In this document: one piece after another, positions 53,848 to 63,959 of the stretch | Layout of the letters: every line of letters starts with the position of its first letter | Position numbering within the stretch: position 1 is the first letter of the stretch | Source: Paenibacillus thermotolerans | Lineage (GTDB): Bacteria; Bacillota; Bacilli; Paenibacillales; YIM-B00363 | NCBI RefSeq assembly: GCF_028745515.1 | Contig: NZ_JAQZSG010000014.1 | Span: forward strand, 52,447 to 116,446 | DNA length: 64,000 nucleotides | Direction of reading: 5' to 3' | Translations under genes and position numbers: made by a program | The notes under the pieces: model-generated | Database searches by the model: none | What the model was told of the DNA's origin: nothing | The model's input: the letters and a program-made list of their open reading frames with translations, nothing else

Positions 53848-54330
53848 TTGCTCCCGCGCCTTCTGCTCCGCATAACACCGCCGCACTTCATCGTAAACAG
53901 CCTTAAGCGGCACGCCGTGACGCTCGGCGGCGGCGGCGCAATCGCGGTATTCCGGCGCATACTGCACCTCGGCCCCCCGGTATAAGCCGACCTTGACGTT
54001 GATCGTCCCCCACGGCGTCTCTACAGGCACGATGTTTCGCCCAAGCCGATGCACTGCCGCATCCAGCCTGCGTATGCCCAAAGTCGTCGTTTCGCGAAAT
54101 ATGATTTCTTCCATGCTTTCAACCGTCGACCGATCGGTCAACACATTGAGCATAACGCCGGGCCGCCCTCTTTTCATAATGATCGGCACCCAGTACACGT
54201 CGTTGGCGCCATGCGCAAACAGCAAGTCCGAAACGTACGTGGTCAGCTCCGGGTTCATATCGTCCAAATTCGCCTGCAGCAGCGTCATTCCGCCGTCTAT
54301 ATGCTCATCCCTATGCGCTTCCTGAAACAT
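53839..54330 (-). CDS. larC2: LarC C-terminal half (LarC2), separate and inverted
   Basis: A 163-residue protein matching only the C-terminal domain of LarC: LLQANLDDMNPELTTYVSDLL near residue 18, VYWVPIIMKRGRPGVMLNVL near 45, ETTTLGIRRL near 80, VETPWGTINVKVG near 105 and SPEYRDC-like APEYRDCAAAAERHGVPLKAVYDE near 128. In L. plantarum LarC1 and LarC2 are joined by programmed frameshifting; here larC2 is on the opposite strand, facing larC1. The start at 54330 has AAAGGAG 13 bases upstream; an ATG at 54288 is the alternative. All family positions look intact, so it is probably functional. Confidence 0.88.
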   Translation of the reverse strand: MFQEAHRDEHIDGGMTLLQANLDDMNPELTTYVSDLLFAHGANDVYWVPIIMKRGRPGVMLNVLTDRSTVESMEEIIFRETTTLGIRRLDAAVHRLGRNIVPVETPWGTINVKVGLYRGAEVQYAPEYRDCAAAAERHGVPLKAVYDEVRRCYAEQKAREQAK

Positions 54331-54442
54331 TCCGGGCGATTCGCTCCTTTTTTCGGGAATCAAGAAACATTTTTTAAAAATTGTGCACATTAAAAATGAT
54401 ACCGTATTTGAGCAAGTTCGGAAACGGAGGCGATATGCGGAT

Positions 54443-55504
54443 ATGATAAAGATAACGAAAATGATGGCGCTCATCCTGTTTGCGGCGGTCGGCATAAACA
54501 CCGCAGCCCCCTCCTCCTACGCAATGTCGAAGCAACGGCTTGAGCCGCCCGCCGATGCGGCCAAAGCGGTCGAATCGGCTCGCAAATCGCTGCTTGACAA
54601 GTTCACGGAGCGAAAGGCGCTTTACGACAATATTGCAACAATAACCGGCATTCCGTGGTTTAAGCTGGCGGCAATCGACCAATACGAAAGAACGCTTAGC
54701 ATCGCACATCCGAAGACGCGCCCCCTCCGCAAAGGCATCGTTTCCATCTTTATCAACGAGGTCAAATGGGTCGGCATGATGAATCCGGACCACGAGGACA
54801 CGAACCCGCGCTCGATCCTCGTCTTTGACGGCTTCGGACGCGACGGAGACGGGGACGGCAAGGCGGACCGCAACAACGATGCGGACTTGCTTTACAGCGT
54901 GGCGCACTTTTTGCTGCAGTTCGGCACGTCGCCGTCGGATTTCAATATCGGGTTGTGGGAGTACTACGAAAATCCGCGCAGCGTAGAGCGAATAAATCAA
55001 TTTTCCCGGATCTACGAAACGTACGGAACGCTCGATTTGCACCGCCATTCGTTCCCGCTCCCCGTCGGAAAAAATTATTCGTACAGGAGCACCTGGGGGG
55101 CCTCCCGCACCTACGGAGGCTACCGCATCCATGAAGGCACCGACCTGTTCGCGCATTACGGCATGCCGGTGCGGAGCACTTGCTACGGCGCCATCGAGGT
55201 CATGGGCTGGAACCGATACGGGGGCTGGCGCGTCGGCATTCGCGATTTAAATAACGTGTATCATTATTACGCGCACCTGTCGGGCTTCAACAAGAAATTG
55301 AAAGAAGGAGATCTCGTGGAGCCGGGCGCCGTCATCGGCTGGGTCGGCAGCTCGGGGTACGGGAAGCCGGGAACGCAAGGAAAGTTTCCTCCCCACCTGC
55401 ACTATGGCCTTTATCGCGATAACGGCTTGACGGAATGGTCGTTCGACCCTTATCCCCACCTTCGTAAGTGGGAGCGCGAGGAGCGGAAACGCCGGAAAAG
55501 ATAA
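54443..55504 (+). CDS. lytH: M23 peptidase LytH (L-Ala-D-Glu endopeptidase type)
   Basis: A 353-residue secreted peptidase. A signal peptide of about 27 residues ends near SSYA. The C-terminal M23 domain has zinc ligands in HEGTDLF near 230 and PHLHYGLY near 318, with HYYAHLSGF between. Size and yunB as neighbour match B. subtilis LytH (YunA), which trims spore cortex peptides in the mother cell. The ATG at 54443 is 12 bases from GGAGG. It is divergent from larC2. Confidence 0.85.
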   Translation: MIKITKMMALILFAAVGINTAAPSSYAMSKQRLEPPADAAKAVESARKSLLDKFTERKALYDNIATITGIPWFKLAAIDQYERTLSIAHPKTRPLRKGIVSIFINEVKWVGMMNPDHEDTNPRSILVFDGFGRDGDGDGKADRNNDADLLYSVAHFLLQFGTSPSDFNIGLWEYYENPRSVERINQFSRIYETYGTLDLHRHSFPLPVGKNYSYRSTWGASRTYGGYRIHEGTDLFAHYGMPVRSTCYGAIEVMGWNRYGGWRVGIRDLNNVYHYYAHLSGFNKKLKEGDLVEPGAVIGWVGSSGYGKPGTQGKFPPHLHYGLYRDNGLTEWSFDPYPHLRKWEREERKRRKR

Positions 55505-55512
55505 GCGCGCAA

Positions 55513-55550
55513 AGAAGAGCCCGTTACTGACCTGTAACGGGCTCTTCTTC
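55513..55550. terminator. Bidirectional terminator between lytH and yunB
   Basis: A perfect 16-bp stem AAGAAGAGCCCGTTAC / GTAACGGGCTCTTCTT with a six-base loop. The yunB stop codon lies in the left arm. Confidence 0.88.
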
Positions 55551-56309
55551 GTGCCGCTCGGACGCCGGTGCATCGTTCCCGCCGGCCGGCACTGTGATGG
55601 TCGGAGGCGACACCCCTCCGGAACCGGCGCCGGCGCCGGCTCCGCCTCGCGGACTCCCCCCGGAATTAAAATAGGTGTTCGGCACATCGCCATTGACGAG
55701 AATATAGGATATCGGAATTTCGGTCGTTACAATTTCCGGTGCCGTCGCAAACGGTATGTAAATCATTACCTCCGCCGTCACGCGAACGAAGACGGTGATC
55801 AGCAGCATGTTGATGCCCGCATCCTCCTTCTTCGTGCCCAGATCGACCTGCGGAGCGCCGGCCGCCTCGAAGCGGATCGGTATCGACGGTCCGAAGGACG
55901 ACAGGATGGCGCTGTCCAGCGCTTGCCCGACCGGCACGTTCTCGACGAGATGCTTGCTGTTCCCCAGCGTATTTCTGACGATATTGACAACCTGCGACGA
56001 AATGCGCATGTGCTCCGCATAATTCAACGTTAAGCTGGCAATATCTCCGTTCTTGTTCGTTACCCAATCGACCAAATGCTCCGTGTTCGGCTCCTGCGCC
56101 ACCTGATCGGCAATCGCCTGGTTGATCGCGTCGGTCGCTACCTGTCTTACCCGAATGCGCGCAACGTCCATCAGCGGCTCGCGAAGGTTTTTCTCTATAA
56201 AAATAAAGGATTGCATCGAAAAAATGAGCATAATGACCATGGACAGCAAAAAGATCGTTTTTCGGCTGAAAGGCTTTGCCGAACGGCTTCGAAATCCTCG
56301 CCTTCTCAT
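55524..56309 (-). CDS. yunB: Sporulation protein YunB
   Basis: A 261-residue protein. A membrane anchor near residues 18-38 follows a basic start. The YunB domain has RVRQVATDAINQAI near 55, VPVGQALDSAILSSFGPSIPIRF near 125, and EDAGINMLLITVFVRVTAEVMIYIPF near 165, then a Gly/Pro-rich tail of about 50 residues not seen in B. subtilis. YunB is a mother-cell, sigma-E-dependent protein whose role is unknown. GGAGGGG precedes the ATG at 56309. Confidence 0.9.
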   Translation of the reverse strand: MRRRGFRSRSAKPFSRKTIFLLSMVIMLIFSMQSFIFIEKNLREPLMDVARIRVRQVATDAINQAIADQVAQEPNTEHLVDWVTNKNGDIASLTLNYAEHMRISSQVVNIVRNTLGNSKHLVENVPVGQALDSAILSSFGPSIPIRFEAAGAPQVDLGTKKEDAGINMLLITVFVRVTAEVMIYIPFATAPEIVTTEIPISYILVNGDVPNTYFNSGGSPRGGAGAGAGSGGVSPPTITVPAGGNDAPASERHEEEPVTGQ

Positions 56310-56450
56310 AGTTTCCCCTCCGCCTGTACCTGGATGGTCTACTTCCCATCTATATGCGCCCAAGCAGCGAAAAAGAAGAACGGCCCCGCAAAGGATCGAC
56401 TACCTTGCGTGACCGTTATTGTAAAGAAGAGCGGTTCTAACCGAAGCCGT

Positions 56451-57275
56451 CTAGAGCACAACCTCAGGAACGAGACCTTCCTCAGCGGCTCTTCCGAGCA
56501 GCGCGCGAACGGCTTGGTAGCCCTCTACCCCCAAATCGGCGCTGAAACGATTCACGTACAACTCGATATGCGCTTGCGCCACCTTCGGGTCCATCTCCTG
56601 CGCGTGCTGCAGCACATATTCGCGGGAAGCGTCCGGATGCGCCCACGCATATTCCACCGATGCGCGAATCCAGCTCTCGATCGGCGCAAGATCCAAGGAA
56701 CGCTTGGCGATAATGGCGCCAAGCGGAATCGGCAGACCGGTATCGGCTTCCCACCAGCTGCCCATATCCGCCAGCATATGCAGCCCGTACGTCCGGTACG
56801 TAAACCGCGCCTCGTGAATGACGAGACCGGCGTCAATGCGGCCGTCGCGCACGGCAGGCATAATTTCATGAAACGGCATTACGACGATTTCGGGAAGCCC
56901 GCCCGGAATTTGCTGCGCCGCCCATAAGCGGAACAGCAAATAGGCGGTCGACCGCTCGCTGGGCACCGCTACGCGCTTGCCGGAGAGCATCGCCGGGGAA
57001 GCGTCCGCCGCCCTCGTAAGGACTAACGGGCCGCAGCCCCTCCCGAGCGCTCCGCCGCAGGGCAGCAGCGTATAGCGGTCGAGAACGTACGGCAGCGCCG
57101 CATACGAAATTTTGAGAATGTCCGGCCCGTCCGGACGAAGCGCCAAATGATTCGTAATATCGATGTCCGCGTAGGTCACGTCGAATGCGGGAGCACCCGG
57201 AACGAGACCGTGAACCAGCGCGTGAAATACGAACGTATCGTTCGGACAAGGGGAAAACGCAATGTTAATGCTCAT
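56451..57275 (-). CDS. mqnD: 1,4-dihydroxy-6-naphthoate synthase MqnD
   Basis: A 274-residue periplasmic-binding-protein-like enzyme that cleaves cyclic dehypoxanthine futalosine to 1,4-dihydroxy-6-naphthoate for menaquinone. Family runs are IAFSPCPNDTFVFHALVHG at the start (near residue 5), DITNHLAL near 45, GRGCGPLV near 80, and GLVIHEARFTY near 145. MqnA is similar in fold, but the SPCPNDTF start points to MqnD. Its ATG overlaps the mqnB stop by four bases. Confidence 0.93.
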   Translation of the reverse strand: MSINIAFSPCPNDTFVFHALVHGLVPGAPAFDVTYADIDITNHLALRPDGPDILKISYAALPYVLDRYTLLPCGGALGRGCGPLVLTRAADASPAMLSGKRVAVPSERSTAYLLFRLWAAQQIPGGLPEIVVMPFHEIMPAVRDGRIDAGLVIHEARFTYRTYGLHMLADMGSWWEADTGLPIPLGAIIAKRSLDLAPIESWIRASVEYAWAHPDASREYVLQHAQEMDPKVAQAHIELYVNRFSADLGVEGYQAVRALLGRAAEEGLVPEVVL

Positions 57276-57952
57276 GCTGTAAGCACCTCCGCTAATACTT
57301 TGCCTGCCGCTTCAATGGCTTCAAACGCTTCCTTCATGCGCCACGCCGACCGGTCTCGCGGGCCGACCCGATTGGAGACCGCGCGTATTTCAAGCACCGG
57401 CAGGCCGCTCAGCTGCGCGGCAATCGCAACGCCGTAGCCCTCCATCGCTTCGCCGGCCGCTCCCGGGATGCGCGAGGCTAGCTCCGCGGCGGTGGCGGCC
57501 GTTCCCGTTGCGGTCGTTACGGTCAGCACCGGTCCGACCGTTACGGGCAAGCCGGCATCGGCAAGCGCCCCGGCAACCTTGACGGCCAAAGCTTGATCGG
57601 CCTCGATTCGGCTGGAACCGAAGCCGAGCTCGTCCACGCTTTGAAATCCTTCCTGCGTCTCCACGCCCAGGTCGGCCGCGATGATCGCGTCCGCCACCAC
57701 CAAGCCGCCGGGATCTGCTTTACCGCTGAAGCCTCCGCCGATTCCGACGCTGATGACGAGTCCGTATGCGCCGGAAGCCAGCTTCGCCGCCGTTCTCGCC
57801 GCCGCCGACGCAGGTCCGACTCCCGCAAGCGACACCTCGAATCGATCGTTGCCGTGAAGCCCTCTAAGGAACGCGTCTCTTTCCGCCTCGACGGCCGTCA
57901 TCACGAGAATGCGTTTGGAGTCATGTATCGTATCATACAGTAGTTGCGCCAC
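57272..57952 (-). CDS. mqnB: Futalosine hydrolase MqnB
   Basis: A 226-residue nucleoside hydrolase of the MTA/SAH nucleosidase fold. It begins ILVMTAVEAERDAF (purine-site region), has VISVGIGGGFSGKADPGGLVVAD near residue 85, and a catalytic-type EGYGVAIAA near 173 with EIRAVSNRVGPRD near 193. With mqnD it forms a two-gene operon. It removes hypoxanthine from futalosine, or adenine from aminofutalosine. The GTG start at 57952 follows GGAGG at eight bases. Confidence 0.92.
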   Translation of the reverse strand: MAQLLYDTIHDSKRILVMTAVEAERDAFLRGLHGNDRFEVSLAGVGPASAAARTAAKLASGAYGLVISVGIGGGFSGKADPGGLVVADAIIAADLGVETQEGFQSVDELGFGSSRIEADQALAVKVAGALADAGLPVTVGPVLTVTTATGTAATAAELASRIPGAAGEAMEGYGVAIAAQLSGLPVLEIRAVSNRVGPRDRSAWRMKEAFEAIEAAGKVLAEVLTA

Positions 57953-58053
57953 GGTTTCTTCCTCCCAAAAGGCTAGTAAAGCATGAAATCATTGTAATCG
58001 ATACGCAGCGCCATTCACAAACTCGCTAACCGTATCAAACACGCAAATTTCTC

Positions 58054-58082
58054 TTGAAAATCATGAAGAATTCGTAAATAAT
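58054..58082 (+). promoter_or_regulatory. Sigma-A promoter of the diguanylate cyclase gene
   Basis: TTGAAA (58054-58059) and AATAAT (58077-58082) are 17 bases apart, each with one mismatch to consensus. Confidence 0.6.
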
Positions 58083-58133
58083 CGTAGTAAATGTCGAATA
58101 TAGTCGAAAATGAACCTCGGAGTGTGCAATGGA

Positions 58134-59714
58134 ATGCCCGTTTTACCGGTAACCGATACGAAAAAGTGGAATTTAACGATGGTTTTGGCGAGTTTGGTAG
58201 CCTCTTCCGTCCTTTGTACCATGCTGATCATGCTGATCGCCACGTACCAATCCCAGAAAAGCTCTTTAACCGAAACGACCCTCTCTCTCAATTACTCCAA
58301 TGCGCAAAAGTTGAGCGTCACGATAGAATCATTGTTTCAATCCATGAGAAGCAGCTTGCAGCATACGACGATGAAGCTGCCGAGGAATCTTTCGCCTATG
58401 AATTCGGAGATCCAAGCGTATCTTGAGCTCGTCCAGCAAACAAACAGCTACTTCAACTCCCTCATCTGGGTCGACGAAACCGGAATGATTCAAGGCGTTG
58501 CGCCTGCCAGCCTGGGTTTTTTGGGAAAACCGATTTCCGCTGAAAAAACGATAGAAGCGCTGAACTCCCAAAAGCCGTTCTTATCCAATCCTTACGTTAG
58601 TCCTTACAATCGGCTGATTATGCTGATGAGCGAGCCTATTTTTGACGCTAAAGGAACGTATAGAGGAATGATCGGCGGAACGATCTATCTTCAAGAAAAT
58701 AATATTTTGTCCCAGATCCTCGGCAAGCATTGGTCCGATGAGTCGGAGTCGTATTTCTTTGTCGTCGATTCCAAAGGCAAGTTGGTGTATCACCCGGACC
58801 GGAGCCGATTAGGCGAGGATGTTTCTGCAAATCCGGCAGTCAGCAGCGTTCTGAAGGGAAAAAGCGGAATGGGGACCATCGTCAATACGCTTGGGATTCC
58901 AATGCTCGCGGCCTATATCCCCATTACAGCGAACGGCTGGGGAGTGATACAGCAGACGCCTGTCGAAGTCGTCAATGTGCAATTGAAGGAGCATATCAGA
59001 AAATTGATTTTGACGATGCTAATCCCTTATTTATGCTTATTGACCGCAGCGGTGCTGATCGCCCGCCGGCTGGCGCGTCCGTTCGCTGCGCTAGCCGACA
59101 CGGTGAACCGGGTCTCGTCCGGACAGCATGTGACGATCCCGCAAACCGGCTCGCATTGGAACCGGGAAGCCGACCTGCTGACGAGGGCGGTTATGGTTGC
59201 GATCGATACGATGCAAAAGAGCAATGAGCAGCTCGCGCACGCCGCAACGACCGACCCGCTGACCGGTCTAACGAATCGAAGAACGGTTAACGAGCTGCTC
59301 GAGCGATGGTCGAATGACGGCCGGAAGTTCTCGTTCATTATGATGGATATCGATCATTTCAAGCAGGTGAACGATACGTTCGGCCATCAAGCCGGCGACG
59401 AAGTGCTGAAGCATATGTCGAGCATCTTAAGCGCAACGACCCGCGACCGGGATGTATGCTGCCGGTTCGGCGGCGAGGAATTTGTCGTACTGCTGCCGGA
59501 TACGGACAAGCATACGGCTTATGCCATCGCCGAACGAATCCGAATATCGACTGCCGGCGCCGTTAGTCCGATCGGCAAGCCGGTAACCGTCTCGATCGGC
59601 GTTTCCGAGTTTCCCGCTCAATCCGATTCCGTCGAAGCTTTGATCAGCCTCGCCGATTCGGCGATGTATAAAGCGAAACAGGAAGGCCGAAACCGGACGT
59701 TCGTCGCTTCCTAA
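58134..59714 (+). CDS. Membrane diguanylate cyclase (dCACHE-HAMP-GGDEF)
   Basis: A 526-residue c-di-GMP synthase. A membrane helix near residues 17-38 precedes an extracytoplasmic dCACHE-type sensor of about 250 residues (SEPIFDAKGTYRGMIGGTIYL near 180). A second helix near 298-318, a HAMP stretch and a GGDEF domain follow: DPLTGLTNRR near 382, the metal-binding MMDIDHFKQVNDTFGH near 405 and the active site RFGGEEF near 445. An RxxD inhibitory site is not obvious before GGEEF. An ATG at 58110 is also in frame but lacks a ribosome site; GGAG lies 11 bases before 58134. Confidence 0.92.
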   Translation: MPVLPVTDTKKWNLTMVLASLVASSVLCTMLIMLIATYQSQKSSLTETTLSLNYSNAQKLSVTIESLFQSMRSSLQHTTMKLPRNLSPMNSEIQAYLELVQQTNSYFNSLIWVDETGMIQGVAPASLGFLGKPISAEKTIEALNSQKPFLSNPYVSPYNRLIMLMSEPIFDAKGTYRGMIGGTIYLQENNILSQILGKHWSDESESYFFVVDSKGKLVYHPDRSRLGEDVSANPAVSSVLKGKSGMGTIVNTLGIPMLAAYIPITANGWGVIQQTPVEVVNVQLKEHIRKLILTMLIPYLCLLTAAVLIARRLARPFAALADTVNRVSSGQHVTIPQTGSHWNREADLLTRAVMVAIDTMQKSNEQLAHAATTDPLTGLTNRRTVNELLERWSNDGRKFSFIMMDIDHFKQVNDTFGHQAGDEVLKHMSSILSATTRDRDVCCRFGGEEFVVLLPDTDKHTAYAIAERIRISTAGAVSPIGKPVTVSIGVSEFPAQSDSVEALISLADSAMYKAKQEGRNRTFVAS

Positions 59715-59737
59715 TCGACAGCATCCTATTCATAACA

Positions 59738-59787
59738 AGCGAGGCTTCATTCCGTCAGATCTTGCCGACGAAATGAAGCCTCGCTTA
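59738..59787. terminator. Long hairpin between convergent cyclase and MFS genes
   Basis: AAGCGAGGCTTCATTCCGTC (59738-59757) pairs with GACGAAATGAAGCCTCGCTT (59768-59787) with two mismatches and a ten-base loop. ATTT follows on plus and GTTATGAAT on minus, so it may serve both genes. Confidence 0.7.
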
Positions 59788-59830
59788 TTTGCATCATGCC
59801 ATAGACCGTTCCGTTGTTGGATCGCTTTGC

Positions 59831-61120
59831 CTACATTGAAACATTTCTTGCTCCTTCCGCCTTTCGACTCCGGCGCGACCAAATCACGACAGGGATCAGC
59901 AGCAAGGAGAGAAGGCCTCCGGCCACCGACAGCCCCGCATAGCTCGAATTTGCCGCCACCATGCCGGAAAGCGCCCCTCCGGAAGCGCCTGCAACGGCCA
60001 CGAAAACATCGATCGTACCTTGTGTTTTCGCCCGCGCGGCCGGAGCAGACGCATCAACGATGATCGCCGTGCCGCTTATTAAGCCTAGATTCCAGCCAAG
60101 CCCCAGCAGCGCGAGTGCGACGATCAGCATGAAAAGAGAATCGGCGGGTGCGGCTGCTGCGGTTACGCATGCAAGAAGAAGCACGCCGCCTGCGGCAACC
60201 GACATCGCCATGCGTCCGACCTTGTCTACCAGCATTCCGGTTACGAGGGAGGGGAGATACATCGCTCCGATATGGATGCTTATCACCAGCCCGACTTCCG
60301 CCAAACCGTGTCCGTGATGCTTCATGTGGACCGGAGTCATCGTCATAACGGCAACCATCACGATTTGCGTAAGGATCATGACCGCGGCGCCGACGATAAT
60401 CCCCCGGTTGTTGGCCGGCGCTTGTTCCAAGTCCGCGGGAGCGCTTGGGCCGGATGCTTGCGATTCGCCGATCGCTTTGGCAATAACGAGCGGGTCGGGG
60501 CGAAGGAATACCGTAAATACGAAGCCGGCGCAAAGAAAAGCCGCGGAGGACAGTATAAACGGACCTGCCAGTACGGGAATTCCGAGAGAACCGGCAAAAC
60601 GGCCCATAACCTCGACTAAATTCGGCCCGGCAACGGCTCCGAATGTTGTAGACACCATCGCTATGCTGACAGACGTCGCCCGCTGCTCAGGCTTTGCCAA
60701 ATCCGTGCCCGCGTAGCGAGCTTGTAAATTGGTTGCCGTGCCTACACCGTAAATTAGCAGCGAAGCAAACAGAAGAACAATGCTTCCGCTTACGGCGGCG
60801 GCCACGACTCCGAGCGCCCCGATTCCGCCCGTTAAAAAACCGGATGCGAGCCCCGGACGCCGCCCGAACCGTTGAGAGAGTCTTCCGACAGCATATGCTC
60901 CTACAGCGGAACCCAGCGTGATTAATGCAGAAGGAACGCCCGCCAAGCTGTCCGTTCCCAGCATTTGTTGGGCTAGAAGCGCTCCGACGGTTACGCCCGA
61001 CGCAAGTCCGGCGCCGCCGAAAATTTGCGATATGACTACGATCAGCAATGTCCTTTTATAAAGCCGTTCCAGCTTGCTCGGGGAATCAGCGATTCCTTCG
61101 AGTTCCAGTACAGTCGTCAT
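59831..61120 (-). CDS. MFS transporter under a Zur-box-like promoter
   Basis: A 429-residue major facilitator with 12 hydrophobic helices. The loop after helix 2 has GRLSQRFGRRPGLASGF near residue 78, an MFS signature; a central hydrophilic loop rich in Ala and Pro precedes AGNNRGI-like sequence near 240. The substrate is unknown. Its promoter carries a site resembling a Zur box, so export of a zinc-related molecule such as a metallophore is an inference. GGAGGGG precedes the ATG. Confidence 0.85.
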   Translation of the reverse strand: MTTVLELEGIADSPSKLERLYKRTLLIVVISQIFGGAGLASGVTVGALLAQQMLGTDSLAGVPSALITLGSAVGAYAVGRLSQRFGRRPGLASGFLTGGIGALGVVAAAVSGSIVLLFASLLIYGVGTATNLQARYAGTDLAKPEQRATSVSIAMVSTTFGAVAGPNLVEVMGRFAGSLGIPVLAGPFILSSAAFLCAGFVFTVFLRPDPLVIAKAIGESQASGPSAPADLEQAPANNRGIIVGAAVMILTQIVMVAVMTMTPVHMKHHGHGLAEVGLVISIHIGAMYLPSLVTGMLVDKVGRMAMSVAAGGVLLLACVTAAAAPADSLFMLIVALALLGLGWNLGLISGTAIIVDASAPAARAKTQGTIDVFVAVAGASGGALSGMVAANSSYAGLSVAGGLLSLLLIPVVIWSRRSRKAEGARNVSM

Positions 61121-61140
61121 TGCCCGGCCCCCCTCCGATT

Positions 61141-61198
61141 ACATAATGATTACGATTTCTGTTTTCACCATTATGTTTAGGAAACGAGATCGCGTCAA
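61141..61198 (-). promoter_or_regulatory. Sigma-A promoter with Zur-box-like operator for MFS gene
   Basis: On the minus strand TTGACG (61198-61193) and CATAAT (61175-61170) are 17 bases apart. The plus-strand 15-mer ACATAATGATTACGA (61141-61155) matches 12 of 14 defined positions of the B. subtilis Zur box TCGTAATNATTACGA, against 10 for the Fur and PerR boxes. It lies at about +8 to +22, a repressing position. Confidence 0.65.
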
Positions 61199-61213
61199 CA
61201 ACATGTTCTGCAA

Positions 61214-63811
<2,598 letters not shown>

Positions 63812-63848
63812 TCAAAATCTCTCCTAACCATTAAATTGAGAAAAACAT

Positions 63849-63877
63849 TTGACAAGAGTTTACCGGCGTGTTACAAT
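63849..63877 (+). promoter_or_regulatory. Strong sigma-A promoter, plus strand
   Basis: TTGACA (63849-63854), a 17-base spacer and TACAAT (63872-63877). It faces right, away from rph and into the group II intron remnant; its gene would lie outside the window. Confidence 0.65.
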
Positions 63878-63930
63878 ATGAATATAAGATGGGATATTTA
63901 TTGTTTAAAATCAAAAACAGTTGTGCTCTG

Positions 63931-63959
63931 ATTATATCATCGCGTCTGTTTATGTGCAA
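63931..63959 (-). promoter_or_regulatory. Likely rph promoter at the intron junction
   Basis: On the minus strand TTGCAC (63959-63954) and a perfect TATAAT (63936-63931) are 17 bases apart. The first T of the -35 would be the last base of the intron. Confidence 0.55.
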
